Assembly (NCBI GenBank): GCA_036583965.1
Contig: JAZBQD010000025.1
Location: 14,777,145 to 14,841,144, forward strand
Source of the DNA: Prunella strophiata
Taxonomy: Eukaryota; Chordata; Aves; Passeriformes; Prunellidae
Length of the DNA: 64,000 nucleotides
Reading direction: 5' to 3'
The notes below the pieces were generated by a model, which was not told the DNA's origin, searched no databases, and worked only from the letters and a program-made list of their open reading frames with translations. Positions within the stretch are counted from its first letter, which is position 1; the number at the start of each line of letters is the position of its first letter. Shown here one piece after another: positions 42,801 through 54,000 of this stretch. Position numbers and translations under genes: made by a program.

Positions 42801-45800
42801 GGCAGGAGCCTCACTGTAGTTGTCTCTGGCAAACCTCATTCATAAATTTCCACCTTTTTCCCTCTGGGTTTGGACTGGTAAATTAGTGGGTGAGGAGTGT
42901 AATTTCTTTTCAGATCTCCTACAAAACTTAAGCCCTTCAGAAAGAAATGCTGAGTTGATCTCTGCTTCAGCCTCCCCTACCACCTCCTGGGTTTTGCTCC
43001 ATGTTGCAGAGACTTTTCTGTCTCCACTGGGATGTGAGGACCTGCTTTGGCTCCAGAAATAAAAACTCCACTTTGGGACTGACAGAGACACATTTTCTTG
43101 CAGCTCCAGGACCTCAGCCACCTCCCCGCACAATCTTCATGAAGGCAGTGGAATTCCTGATGAAATTCAATGGTGTCCGGGTCAGTTTAGCAGGGAGTGG
43201 AGGAGTGGGGAGGGAGGCTGGTTTATTCCCAAAGAGCTCCAGCCAGCCCCTTTCTGGGCCTCAGGGAATGAGCCATGGCTACTCCAGAGGCTGAGCACAA
43301 GAGGGAGCAAAGCCACCACTGCCCAGAGATGCAAAAGTGTGGCCAGGCAGAGTGTGGAGCTCACAATGCTGGCTGTGGACACACAGCCAGCACTGCCTGC
43401 TGCAGAGGAGCAGCTCAGAAATGGTTCCCTGTGCATTCAGAGATGGGATCCATTATTGTGCTGCTTCCAAGATGCCTGAACTCCTTTGATTCAGACACTT
43501 GTGTGTGTTGGAGGGATTTTTGTATCAACTGTGGAATGTGCCTGTCCTACCAAGTCATCTCTGGGACCTCTCTGGTTGCCACATTGTGCTGCCTGCCTAA
43601 ATTTGACATGGCAGAAAGAGTTGCTTAAAGCAAAACACAACCAAATGGAATCCTGGAATAGTTTGGTTTGGAAGGGAACTTGAAGTTCATCTCATTTCTA
43701 TCTCCTGCTATGGGCAGGGACACCTGCCACTAGACCAGGGATACCTAGACCAACATTCAAAAGAGAGGAAAAAGAAATTTCCTTTGTGTTTTCTGTTTGT
43801 GGAAGTCAGAGAGGTGTCACTCAGCTCTCCTGCCCTGTCCTGCTGGGGTGTCCATGGTGTCCCTGCTCCCCTAACCACCACCTGTGCTGTTCCTCCCCAG
43901 TTTGTTCACAAGGCACTGGCCCACGAGCTGCTGAGCCTGCAGGGAGGCCCCACCTGTGCCTACTACCTGGCCCTGGCCTGGACCTACATGCTGCGGGAGG
44001 ATTTCCCCAGATGTGGGGAATGTCTCAGAGAGGCCGCTCGCATCGACCCCGTGGTAATTCCTGTGCAGTGCTGGTGTGTGTGACCCCAGAGCCCCTGCTT
44101 CATTCCCACTTCACCATCCCAGTGCTAGTCCAGAGCATTTCAGTGGGAGGGCAGTCACACCAGGCTGTGGCTGCAGCACTGCTGTCTTTGTTATTCTGTT
44201 GTCACAGCCTCCTGTCACTCCCTGCACAGGCAGGCAGCATCTCAGAGCCTGTCTCTGCCTCTCCCTCTGCAGCATCTGCCTTTCTCTTCTCTCTGAATAG
44301 GTATATCCTGATCCTCTGTTCCTGGGTGGGGGAGTCAGGTTCTGTTTCATGACAAACAAGGCTGCTATTGAGCTCTCTGCAAGGAAGGTGGCTTTGGGGA
44401 GGCAGATTGAAAGGAAAGCAGGGGGAAGATGACACCTGGGAATGCTGTGTGCAGGCAGGACACTGAGCAGGGCAGCTGGAGGGGGATCCCATTGCTGCTG
44501 TCCTGCAGGCAGCCCACTGACCTTAACTCTTTCCATAAACTCTGCCCTGATATCACAGAATCATGGAATTGTTTAGGTTGGAAAAGCCCTCTGAGATCAT
44601 CAAAACCAGCCAGCATTCCCCAGCACCACCATGTTCACAATTAAACAATGTCCCTAAGTGCCACATCCACACAGCTTTTAAATCCCGCCAGGGATGGGGA
44701 CCCTGGGCAGCTGTGCCAGGGCCTGACCACCCTTTCTGTGAAGAAATTCTCCCCATATCCAACCTAAGCCTCCCCTGGCACAGCTTTCCTCTCATCCTGT
44801 CCCTGTTCCCTGGGAGCAGAACCCAATCCCCCCACCCCCAGCTCTCCCCTCCTGTCAGGAGTTGTGCAGAGCCACAAGGTCCCCCCTGAGCCTCCTTTTC
44901 TCCAGGCTGAGCCCCTTTCCCAGCTCCCTCAGCTGCTCCTGGTGCTCCAGACCCTTCCCCAGCTCTGTTCCCTTCCCTGGACCCCTCCAGCCCCTCAATG
45001 TCCTCCCACAATTGAGGGGCCCACAGCTGGGCACAGCACTGGAGCTGTGGCCTCCCCAGTGCCCAGCACAGGGCCACAAGCCCTGCCCTGCTCCTGCCAG
45101 CCACACCATGGCTGACACAGGCCAGGGGCCATTGGCCTGCTTGCCACCTGGGCACACCTGGCTCAGGTTCATCTGCTGCCAAACAGCACCCCCAGGTCCT
45201 TCCTTTGCCATCAGGCAGCTTCCAGCCACACCATCCCTAGCCTGGAGCACTGCACAGGGAGTTGTTGTGATAATGCAATGAAACCCTGCTCAGCTCCTCC
45301 TTTCTGCTGCTTGCAGTGTCCCAGCCCCCCTCTCAGGTGGTTCTCCCATCCGTGCCTCACTCCTGGTTTTTGGTGCACAGAATCCAAATGTCTGGGCTCA
45401 GAAAGGGCACCTGTGCTACCTGCAGAAGGACTTTGACAATGCAAAGGACTGCTATGAGCGAGTCATCAGCTTTGAGGAGGATGCTGCAGATATGCACTTC
45501 GTGTACCTGCGCCTGGGCTCATCTACCTGGAAGAGAAAGAGGTGAGGAGCCAGCAGGGCTGTGGAGGGCAAGTTCCCACAAAACAAACCCCCCCTGCAGC
45601 AGCAGTGGGGCCAGTGAGTGTCTGAGCCCCGTGGAAAGGGGGTGTTTGGCAAACCCCTGGCTGTGGAGTGGTGCAGAGGGATGTGTGTGTCTCTCTCCTG
45701 GCAGTACGGCCGGGCCAAGCACATCTACCTGCTCGCCTGTGACAACTCTGCCTCCTGTCTCACCTGGCTGGGCGTGGGCATCGCTTGCTACAGGGTGAGT

Positions 45801-47879
45801 GCAGCTGCCTTCATGTCCTCTGGGCTTCACTTGGTGCCATGGGACACAGGGCTTGGCTTTTGCAGGATCCCCTTGTTTAAAGCAACTCTTGGCTGCCTGT
45901 GAGCAAAGTGTTCCCAAAGGCCATCGTGTCCTTTGTGACAGCCCCAGCGTGGCACCTGGATGGTGTCACCTTCAGCCCCTGCTCTGGGAACAGCCATCCT
46001 TTCCCCTCATCCCAGCTCCTGCCAGCACCTCCTTCCCCAGGGTGTCATGGCAAACAGTCTGGGCTCTGCTCCAGCTTCCTGCCTGCACATGACCTGCATG
46101 TCACCAAGGCACTGAGTGGGATGTCAGCAGGCAGGAGTCTCAGTGCTTCCCCTGTCCAGGGAATCCAGCACTTCTGAAGGGCTGCCAAGGACACCCAGCC
46201 ACCAGCAGTGCAGTATCTCCCCAAGGAACACCTTGCCAGGTTCCTCCAAGGGAGTTTGGCTGAGGAAGCAATCAAGGAAGGAATTTGAACTTCTGTTTCC
46301 CCTTGGCCAAATGTTTACCTCCAGGGAGGCTGTGGAATCGGGTTAGGGAGGTGAGTGGTGGCCTGGGCACCAGCCACCCCTGCATGCTCAGAGCAGGAAT
46401 AGGGAGCAGGAACAAAGCCATGTTTCCTCATGGAGCTGGATCACTCAGTTCCTGGAGGTGAAGGGGTTTGTGCTGCTTTCCTTACAGCTGGAGGCTAATT
46501 TAGAAATAGTGTGTGGTCCCACGGGGGTCAGCAGTGGGAAGCTCCTGCTCCAGACTGGAGATCTGGATGCTCTGGCACTGAGGATAGCTCCTTGTCTGTG
46601 CCCTAAATCCTTTCCCCCACATTTCTCTCAGGGAAGCCCTCCTAGGAGCTTCTGTTGCACTGATTTCTTCTGCTGTTAGAACAATGCCTGTTGAGTTGGG
46701 AAGCCCTTTCTGCCTGCTCTTTGTCATTTGTCCATGCCTCCCTTTCTCCCTCCAGATGGAAGAGATGCTGGAAGCAGAAGATGCTCTCTCTGAAGCCAAT
46801 GCCCTAAATAACACCAATGCTGAAGTGTGGGGATATCTCGCCCTCATCTGCCTGCAGGTGAGTGCCCAGCCCCTGCCAGCCTGATGGACTGGGGGTTCAT
46901 GGGGGGTTTATTGGGCTGGTGGAGGGGTTGGCATCTGCTCATGAACCTGAAGAGCTGGTGTAGAGCTCCGTGGTAAAAAGTTTGGGGGCTGTTCTGGGGA
47001 AAGCTCACTTGTCCTCTGATGGCAAAAGCAGCACCCTGAGGCACTGACTGCCCCAGGGCATGTCCTCCCTGCTGAGCTTCTTACAAATGTCATTTCATGG
47101 AGATCCCATGTCTTTCCTGGGGTGCTGGCCACTGCTGAGGCACCCTAAATCCTGGGATTCTATTGGGCCCCTTCATGACAAGACAGACACTGAGGGGCTG
47201 GAGCGTGTCCAGAGAAGGGAACAGAGCTGGGAAGGGGCTGGAGCACCAGGAGCAGCTGAGGGAGCTGGGAAAGGGCTCAGCCTGGAGAAAAGGAGGCTCA
47301 GGGAGGACCTTGTGGCTCTGCACAACTCCTGACAGGAGGGGACAGCCAGGGTGGTTGGGCTCTGCTCCCAGGGAACAGGGACAGGATGAGGGGAAAGAAC
47401 CTCAAGTTGCACCAGCAGAGGTTTAGGTTGGATATGGGAGAATTTCTTCAGAAAAAGGGTGGTCAGGCCTTGGCACAGCTGCCCGGGGCAGTGGTGGGGT
47501 CCCCATGCCTTGGGGGATTTAAAAGCCGTGTGGATGTGGCACTTGGGGACATGGTTCAGTGGTGGCCTTAGGTCTCAGGTGTCTTTTCCTGCCTGACCCA
47601 CGCCGGTGCTGTGTGTTGCAGGGCGGGCGGCAGCTGGAGGCGGAGCAGTGTTACAAATACACCGTCAAGGTTCGTGTCCGTGCCCTGTACGAACCGCTCA
47701 CCCCGCTCCCTTCCCGCTCCCCGTCCCGCCGGTGTCGCAGCCGAGCCAGCGAACAGCCCCGTATCTCCCGGGCCTGACCCCGCTCCCCTTTCCCGCAGCT
47801 CGGCCTGCAGAACGACGCGCTGCTGCAGGAGATCCGCGCCGCCCAGCACCGCTTCGGCTTCGGCGACCCTTCCCTCTGA
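24894..47879 (+). CDS. CFAP70: cilia- and flagella-associated protein 70 (TTC18), with two frame breaks
   Basis: 27 coding exons: 24894-24944, 27201-27387, 27682-27777, 28102-28181, 29219-29392, 29785-29967, 30378-30469, 31490-31589, 32622-32756, 34218-34352, 34874-34954, 35422-35513, 37133-37193, 38398-38589, 39188-39319, 40117-40242, 40748-40881, 40976-41091, 41242-41398, 42340-42435, 43104-43180, 43901-44053, 45381-45541, 45705-45794, 46756-46857, 47622-47669, 47799-47879. All junction phases fit, about 1043 residues against about 1120 in human. The N terminus ([11 protein letters not shown] to about 105) is a C2/Ig-like fold; TPR helices run from about 640 to the end ([45 protein letters not shown]). 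CFAP70 binds axonemes near outer dynein arms and supports ciliary beating. Exon 19 has one base too many and exon 23 one too few for the conserved frame: either assembly errors or a damaged C-terminal TPR region. Confidence 0.9.
26497..26838 (-). mobile_element. CR1 LINE 3' fragment
   Basis: Begins CACAGAATCTTGGAATCATTTAGGTTGG-like, the reverse complement of a CR1 3' end, then GACCACCCTTACAGTGAAGAAATTTTCCC and CCTCCCCTGGCACAACTTGAGG-type sequence. It lies in CFAP70 intron 1. Confidence 0.85.
27955..28058 (+). mobile_element. short CR1 3' end
   Basis: Contains GGTGTCCCTGCCCATGGCAG and GGTGCCTTCCAACCCAAA, ending ATTCCATGACTCTGATTCT. Confidence 0.8.
31831..31950 (-). mobile_element. short CR1 3' end
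   Basis: ATCACAGAATAGTTTGGGTT followed by GGAAGGGACC and a decayed CR1 tail; CFAP70 intron. Confidence 0.8.
34485..34748 (-). mobile_element. CR1 3' fragment
   Basis: Contains GTCCAACTCCTGGCCTTGCA, ACACCCCAACAATCCCACC and GACATCCAACCTAACCCACC, as in CR1 minus-strand tails. Confidence 0.8.
36485..36665 (-). mobile_element. decayed CR1 fragment
   Basis: Weak match: CCAGAATTCCAAAATTATTC, AGGTTGCAAGGGACCCCTGA and the distance to a further diverged tail suggest an old CR1 end. Confidence 0.5.
37372..37737 (+). mobile_element. CR1 3' fragment
   Basis: Starts with TTCAGCCTGGAGAAGAAAGG, includes GCTGGGCACTGCCCAGGCTG and GGCCAGGAGGTGGACTGAAT, and ends CAACATATTCTATGAAA. Confidence 0.85.
39624..39915 (-). 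mobile_element. CR1 3' fragment
   Basis: Well preserved: ATCATAGAATCACAGACTGG, GGAAGGGACCTTAAAGCTCA, CACCTTCCACTGCCCCAGGC and CTGCCCTCTGGCAGTGGGAA. Confidence 0.9.
41322..41348 (+). other. frame break in CFAP70 coding exon 19
   Basis: The conserved TPR frame ([19 protein letters not shown]) runs into TGA at 41346-41348. The next frame continues [13 protein letters not shown] and splices in phase to EKIPDG in exon 20. The exon is 157 nt where 156 is required, so one extra base lies in the GAG-rich tract around 41325-41340. Confidence 0.8.
41825..42178 (-). mobile_element. CR1 3' fragment
   Basis: ATTCATAGAATCATGGCATG, GACCTCCAAGATCGAGTCCA and CACCCCTTCTGTGAATAAAT. Confidence 0.85.
42201..42271. 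repeat. poly(T) and TTTG-rich low-complexity tract
   Basis: A run of about 25 T at 42214-42238 followed by TTG/TTTG repeats, directly after the CR1 fragment in CFAP70 intron 19. Homopolymers of this length are often misassembled. Confidence 0.8.
43646..43742 (-). mobile_element. short CR1 3' end
   Basis: TGGAATCCTGGAATAGTTTG, GGAAGGGAACTTGAAG and GGGCAGGGACACCTGCCACT. Confidence 0.8.
44552..45262 (-). mobile_element. long CR1 3' fragment
   Basis: About 700 bp: ATCACAGAATCATGGAATTG, CACCCTTTCTGTGAAGAAAT, GTTGTGCAGAGCCACAAGGT, TTCTCCAGGCTGAGCCCCTT, then more internal CR1 sequence. It ends about 120 bp before CFAP70 coding exon 23. Confidence 0.9.
45505..45541 (+). other. frame break in CFAP70 coding exon 23
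   Basis: The frame reads FVYLRLGS, then must move by one base at about 45520 to give the expected IYLEEKE before donor GAG|GTGAGG at 45541. The exon is 161 nt where a multiple of three is needed, so one base is missing from GGCTCATC. Confidence 0.8.
47160..47572 (+). mobile_element. CR1 3' fragment
   Basis: ACACTGAGGGGCTGGAGCGT, AGGCTCAGGGAGGACCTTGT, GGCAGTGGTGGGGTCCCCAT and GGATGTGGCACTTGGGGACA. It ends 50 bp before CFAP70 coding exon 26. Confidence 0.9.
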
Positions 47880-48076
47880 GCCCCGGGCACATAAAGTCAC
47901 CGTGCCCCGAGCGCTCGTGCCCGGCTCTGTCGCGATCGCGTCGCGACCGCGGGGAGGGGCGGGGGGCGGGGCCAGCGCCGGGGGCGGGGTTGGGCGGGAC
48001 ATGAGCACGTGACCGGCGGTAGCGCGCCGCTGATTGGCTGCGGCCGCGCGGGACGGTTGATCCGGCGGCGCGCGCC
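47880..48076 (+). promoter_or_regulatory. compact WDR90 promoter region after CFAP70
   Basis: Only 197 bp separate the CFAP70 stop from the WDR90 ATG. The segment holds a CATAAA poly(A)-like signal (about 47891) for CFAP70, a palindromic CGCGATCGCG (about 47932), an E-box CACGTG at 48006-48011, an inverted CCAAT box (ATTGG at 48033-48037) and a CpG island. No TATA box is seen. Confidence 0.65.
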
Positions 48077-51000
48077 ATGGCGGCAGGTGGGGGCGGCGTG
48101 GGGGGACCGGGGGGACAGCGGGGGACACAGGGGGGACACGGGGTGATGGATGGGGGTGAGACCGGGGATGGGGACACGGGGTGATGGATGGGGGTGAGAC
48201 CGGGGATGGGGGACACGGGGTGATAGGGGTGAGACCGGGGATGGGGGACACGGGGTAATAGGGGTGAGACCGGGGATGGGGGACACGGGGTAATGGGGGG
48301 ACACGGGATAACGGGAGTGTGACCGGGGTGATGGGGGACACGGGATAACGGGAGTGTGACCGGGGATGGGGGGAACAATGGGGCGTCGGTGGGACGGGGG
48401 AACCGAGGCATCACCGGGGGTGGGAGCCGGAGCACGGGCAGTGTCACCGCGGATGGGGCGGCTCCGGAGGGGTTCGGAGCACAGCGGTAACCGGGGCGCC
48501 ACCGGAGTGCAGGGTGGGCGCCGGGGATGGGGGATGTCTGGAGCACGGGGGGTGAGGGGCTTGTACGTTTGGAACGTGGGGGTAACTGGGATATCAGTCG
48601 GGCTGGGGTTGGTTGAATTCGGGCTCAGGGTTCTCACTGGGGCTGGGAGCTCGGGGCATTGTTACCGGGCACGGGGTACCGGGGTGTCACCGGGCACAGG
48701 GGCGTCGCTGGATCTGGGGGGGTTGCATCCACTGAGATATGAGGGTGTCACTGGGCATGGGGGCTCTGGACGTGGAGTTAGCTGGGGAGGCTTGGAACGT
48801 GGAGATACTGGGCTGTCCCTGGGGGGAGGACCTGCAACATGGGGTTCCATGAGCAGGTCTGTCACCATGCTCAGGACACAGAGACAGCACTGAGGCTGCA
48901 GGGTGTAGAGGTGGTGGGGATGTCATTGGGACTGGAGGAGCTCAGGACTTGGAGGTTCCAGGGGCATTCCTGGGGCTGGAGGAGTCTGGAGGAAGAGAGT
49001 AATGGGATTCTCATCAGGACACCAGGGCTGGGGGGAATTGGGGTAAAGAGATAATGGGGGTGTCACCAGGCTTGCATCATGAGGTTGGCACTGGGGCTGG
49101 GTGGCACTCAGGACATGCAGACCTGAGCTAATGGGGCAGGGCACCTCGGGGCATACAGGGGGCAGTGGGGGGTGTCCAGGCTGGGGTTCCCTGCCCCCGA
49201 TGACCCCGGTGCTGGCAGCCTGGCAGCGTCCCTACCTGAACATCTTCAAGCACTTCCGTGTGGAGGAGTGGAAGCGCTCTGCCAAGGAGGGGGACGTGGC
49301 CACCCTCACGGTAACGGGGCTGCCATGGGGCGGGGGGCACCGGCCAAGGGTGGGCACTGCTGACCCACCCCCATCCTTCCCTGGTTTGCAAAGGACACGA
49401 GGATGAAGGGAACAATCTACCGGATCCGAGGCTCCAACCCAGCCAGCAGCTACCTGCAGCTGCCCCGGGCAGGGACGCAGTCCCTGGGGCTGACAGGGCG
49501 CTACCTCTACCTGCTCTTCAGGCCCCTGCCCCGCAAGCACTTCCTCGTGCACCTGGATGTCACCACCGAGGTCCGTGACACGGGGTGGCCTCTTGAACTG
49601 CCATCGTGGCTGATTGAAGGACTGGGGGTGGCACTGGTGGGCTTGGGGGCTGCAGGATGTGGCTGCTCCTTGCTGCTGGTGGGTCACCCCAAGCTGGAGA
49701 TGGTTTCCATCCTGGTGGAATCTCTGCCGGGGCCAGGGGATGTGGAGGGGACAGGAGACAGGGCCACATGCCTCCTCCTCTGCAGCACTTCCCTGCCAAA
49801 GCCACCAGGGTGACTAAAGCTCCATGTGTCTGTTCCCTAGGAAAACCAGGTGGTTCGCATCTCCTTCTCCAACCTCTTCAAGGAATTCAAATCCTCGGCC
49901 ACCTGGCTGCAGTTCCCCTTCGTCTGCTCCTCAGCCAGCGAGGGCACGGCCCGGCGGGGTGAGGAGCTGGGGCTGGGCTGGCACACCACCACCAGCACTA
50001 ATTGTTAGAAAGTAAATTGAGTTCTCAAGTTGGCTTGATGCCTTTGAAGAGAAGCTGTGGCTGCCTCATCCCTGGAAGTGTCCAAGGCCAGGTTGGATGG
50101 GGTGTGGAGCAAGCCTGGGCCAGTGGAAGGTGTCCCTGGCCATGGTAGGGGATGGAATGAGATGGGTTTTAAGTTTGTCTCACCCAACCCAAACCATTCC
50201 AGGATTTTCTGATAACAGTGGTGGGCCTGAACAGGAGCCCCTCTGCAGCCAGGTCAGAGCTGAAGCTCCTGGCTGGGCTGTCCCCTATCCCTGTTCTCCC
50301 AGTGGGGTGCAGTGTCAGGCCAGGCCTGAGCCCATGGGGCTGGTGGGATGCCTGTCTGTCCCTCCCCCAGCCCTGAGCCTACAAGATATGTTTTCCCATC
50401 TCCCCATCTCCCACTTGGCACAGGCCTGGTGGGAATCTTGCTGGTAAATACTGAGCCCTGTGACCCTTGTGTGTGCTGTCCAGCAAGGTCCATGTCTGTA
50501 GCCCCTTTCCCACCATCCCTTTTCCCTCCTGTCCTCTCGTCCCCAGGTGTCCCCGGGGCAGCCCCGGGTGACGCGCGCTGGACGTGCCTGGTGCTGGACC
50601 TGCCCTCCCTGCTGGCCCTGTACCTGAGCCGCAGGTACAGCCACCTCAGGGGGGTCAAGCTCTGCTGCAACCTGCTCGTGAAGAACCTCTGCACCAGCGA
50701 CCTGCTCTTCGAGCCAGGTGAGGAGCCCAGAGCTCAGGCTGGCCTCTGCTTCCCTCTGAGGCTCCAGCCCAGCCTGGGGGGAGCCCGTGGGGGTTCACAG
50801 CTGAGTTTGCAGCCCTGGCAGAGCACTGGGCTGCTGGTGCTCTGTGATGTGAACAGAAAGGGCAAAATACTCGGTACAGTGTTAAGTTTCCACACAGGGA
50901 CACCTTCCACTAGCCCAGGCTGCTCCAAGCCCCATCCAGCCTGGCCTTGGACAATTCCAGAGATCCAGGGGCAGCCACAGCTGCTCTGGGTAACCTGTGC

Positions 51001-54000
51001 CAGGACCTCCCCACCCTCACAGGGAATAATTCCTTTCCATCTCATCTAACCCTGCCCTCTGGCAGTGGGAAGCCACTCCCTGTGTCCTGTCCCTCCATCC
51101 CTTGTCCAAAGTCCCTCCCCACCTCTCTTGGAGCCCCTTTAAGCACTGGAAGGAAATCTGGAATGGAATACAGTCTCCCAAACTCTGGAGGAAAGTATCC
51201 TCTCATTTTCCAGCTGTAAAAGTGAATGAAAAGAGCAAAGTTAAATATCTTTCTAAGGTTAGAAATTTTTTCAGGGGTAAAAATGAAAGGTGTTATCAAG
51301 CCTCACTTCTGCAAGACTTGTGCTTTTATCTGCTGGAAGAGCCTGTGCTTTTTTTGTGTCAAAAATCTTCCAACCTGCTTTTTTTATCCATCTGCTCAGT
51401 GTGGCAGAGGTACTTTGGTCAAATCCTTTGTTTTCTCTCTTTTCTTTTTCGTGTTGGAATTCTGTCTGAACTGCCTGGCCTGCTGGGAAGCATCAGTGAG
51501 GAAGAAGTTATAGGGGCAGCTTTGAAATTCCTGAAACTTATTGTATCTTTCCTGAAACCCTTTCTGTTTCACTTTCCTAAATTTAAAAATTTGTGGAGGA
51601 AATAAGAAAATGGGCAACGAGCCTTAAGAGAAATAATGTGAAACTGCTGAATCAGTGAACAGAAATGACATGAATCTTGAGCTTTGGGGTTCATAACTGA
51701 GATCCAAGGGTTTGTGCTCTGGGCTCTTCTTTGGAGGTTGAGAGTTGCAGGAACACACCTGTGCAAGGTGCGTTTGTTGCAAACCTCAGGCTTGTGCTCT
51801 TTGTTTCTCTGGTGGGAAGTGGTGTGTGCCTGTATCCCACAGGGAGTGGGATTTCAGGCAGCTCCCTGGGCTTGGAGAGCTCAGTGTGTGTGTGTGTGTC
51901 CCTGTCCTGGCAGGTGTGACATTCTCCAGGGCCCGTCTGGGTGACCTGTCCTGCCGCGGGGTGGCTCCCATGCCCCGGGAATTGGCCTTCCCTGTGCCCA
52001 AGGGGGAGAAGTGGCACGACCTCTATGACTACATCAGGTATGGCTGCTCTGATCCCACTGCAGCTCCCAGACCTCCCTGCACCCCTGGGAAGGGGCAGGA
52101 TGGGCAGTGCCACTTAAGGAGTGACAGATCAGGTGGACCAGGGGCTCAGCTGGGTTTTGGTCCCCCCACCTCCAGCATTTAGGTGTTGGTAACACAGACA
52201 CCCCTTGTGCCATCTGCATTGGTACCCCTGTGTTTGGAGGACCATGAGGCACAAGGTGGGGGATCTTACAGGAGACAGCAAAGAGGCCTCTGTGCCAGGC
52301 TGAGGTATTGGTGATATTGCCAGGTGCCAGTGCAGTATCCCAGTGACACGGTGCCTTCCTCTGGTTCTGCTCAGGTTCCCATCTGAGGGGGCTAAGCTGC
52401 TGCACCACTCCATCCAGAAGAGCTTCCCACATCCTGTGGCAGGTGGGAATGCTGGGGATGGCAGCCAAGGCTGTGCCACCCCAGTTGGGTGCCCTGGGTT
52501 TCCAAAAGAGCTCGACCTGCTCCTTGTGTTGCCCAGGTGACCAAGTGCTACAGGAGCCCGGCCGCCCGCCAGCCCAGCTGGTGACACGCTCCAGAGCAGT
52601 CTGTGACCTGTCCCTTGTCCAGCAGATACCCAGTCCCAAAGCTGTAAGTGCACCTTGGAGGAGGCTGCAGCTCCTTCCTTCCTGCTTCCCATGGAGCTTT
52701 GCCCTGCATCTGTGTCTTAATTTAAGAGGTAGAAGCTGCTTGTTGTCGTTGGCAGCTGTTCCAGGCACGGTCTGGTGACCACAGCCCTGCAGTGACTGCC
52801 TGGGGGCTCAGTGTGGTGCAGCACAGAGACAGGAGATGTGCCAAGTACCTTGGAATCTCCAGACATCCATCTTCCCTGTCTGTGCAGGCAGCAGATCTCA
52901 AATTACAGATAAGGAAGTGAGGTCTGGAGACCAAGGAATGTGAGCAGTGCCCTCAGGGAGCAGAGCAGTGCATGGAGCTGGCATTGCTGGGCTGCAGGCG
53001 GCTGCCCTCAGCTTGGTTCCCCCTTCCCCACTGGGGGTGATGTGGGAGCTGGTGCCCAGACTGGCTCACCAGTGTGGTATGGGTGTTGGGAGAGGGACTG
53101 GGGAAGCCATCCTCATGCTGTGGAGAGGGAGAAACTGAGGACACAGCCTCTCTTATTAGAGAGTGTCCAAAGGATGGCTGTGAGGATGGTGAAGGGTCTA
53201 GGGAGGAAGAGTAAGAGGTGCAGCAGTCACTTGGCTTGATCAGATGGAGAAAAAGAGACTGAGGTCAGACCTTGTGAGGGGCTGCAGCTCCTCCCATGGA
53301 GCAGCTCTGATCTCTGACAGGGAGAGGACCCAGGGAACAGCTGGAGCTGTGCCAGGGCAGGTTTTAATGGATATTAGATAAAGGTTCTTCCCCCAGAGGG
53401 TGGTTGGGCACTGACCAGTCTCCCCAGGGCAGTGGTCCCAAACCTGCCAGAGCTCCAGGAGCGTTTGGACAAGGCTCTGGTTTGCTGTCTGGAGTAGATG
53501 AACTGTGTACAGACAATACTGGGGGGGTAAGGAGAGGGCTGGTTAGCAACCTGGCCAAGCCAGGTACCCACAGGGCTGCTCTCCCTCCACATTTTTTCCT
53601 CCTTGTTTGTGTTGTTGTGAAGAGCCCTCAGGACAGATGTGGGTGTCCCCCTGCCTGCCCCTGGGCAGGTGGAGGGCACTGGGAGGAGAACTGAGCTCTG
53701 TCTGAGGCTTTGCTCCTTCTCAGGTGCCACGTCGGTGTCCTGTGATCACAAAAAGCATCCCTGAGGTTCACCTGGCACTCCCAGGGCCCCTGGGAGCTGT
53801 GCCTGCTGGAGACCCCATGCTGGAGGAGAAGCACAGTGCAGGGGACACGAGGCAGCCACTGCCACTCAGTGATGGTGGCATCCATGTCTATGCTCATCAG
53901 AGGAGGGGACAGACAGCCCGAGCTGTCCCTGGCTCAGAGGAGGTGTGTGAAGTTCTGGAGGGTCACAAGGTGCCTTTGGGGTGTTTATTTCTAATGAAGG

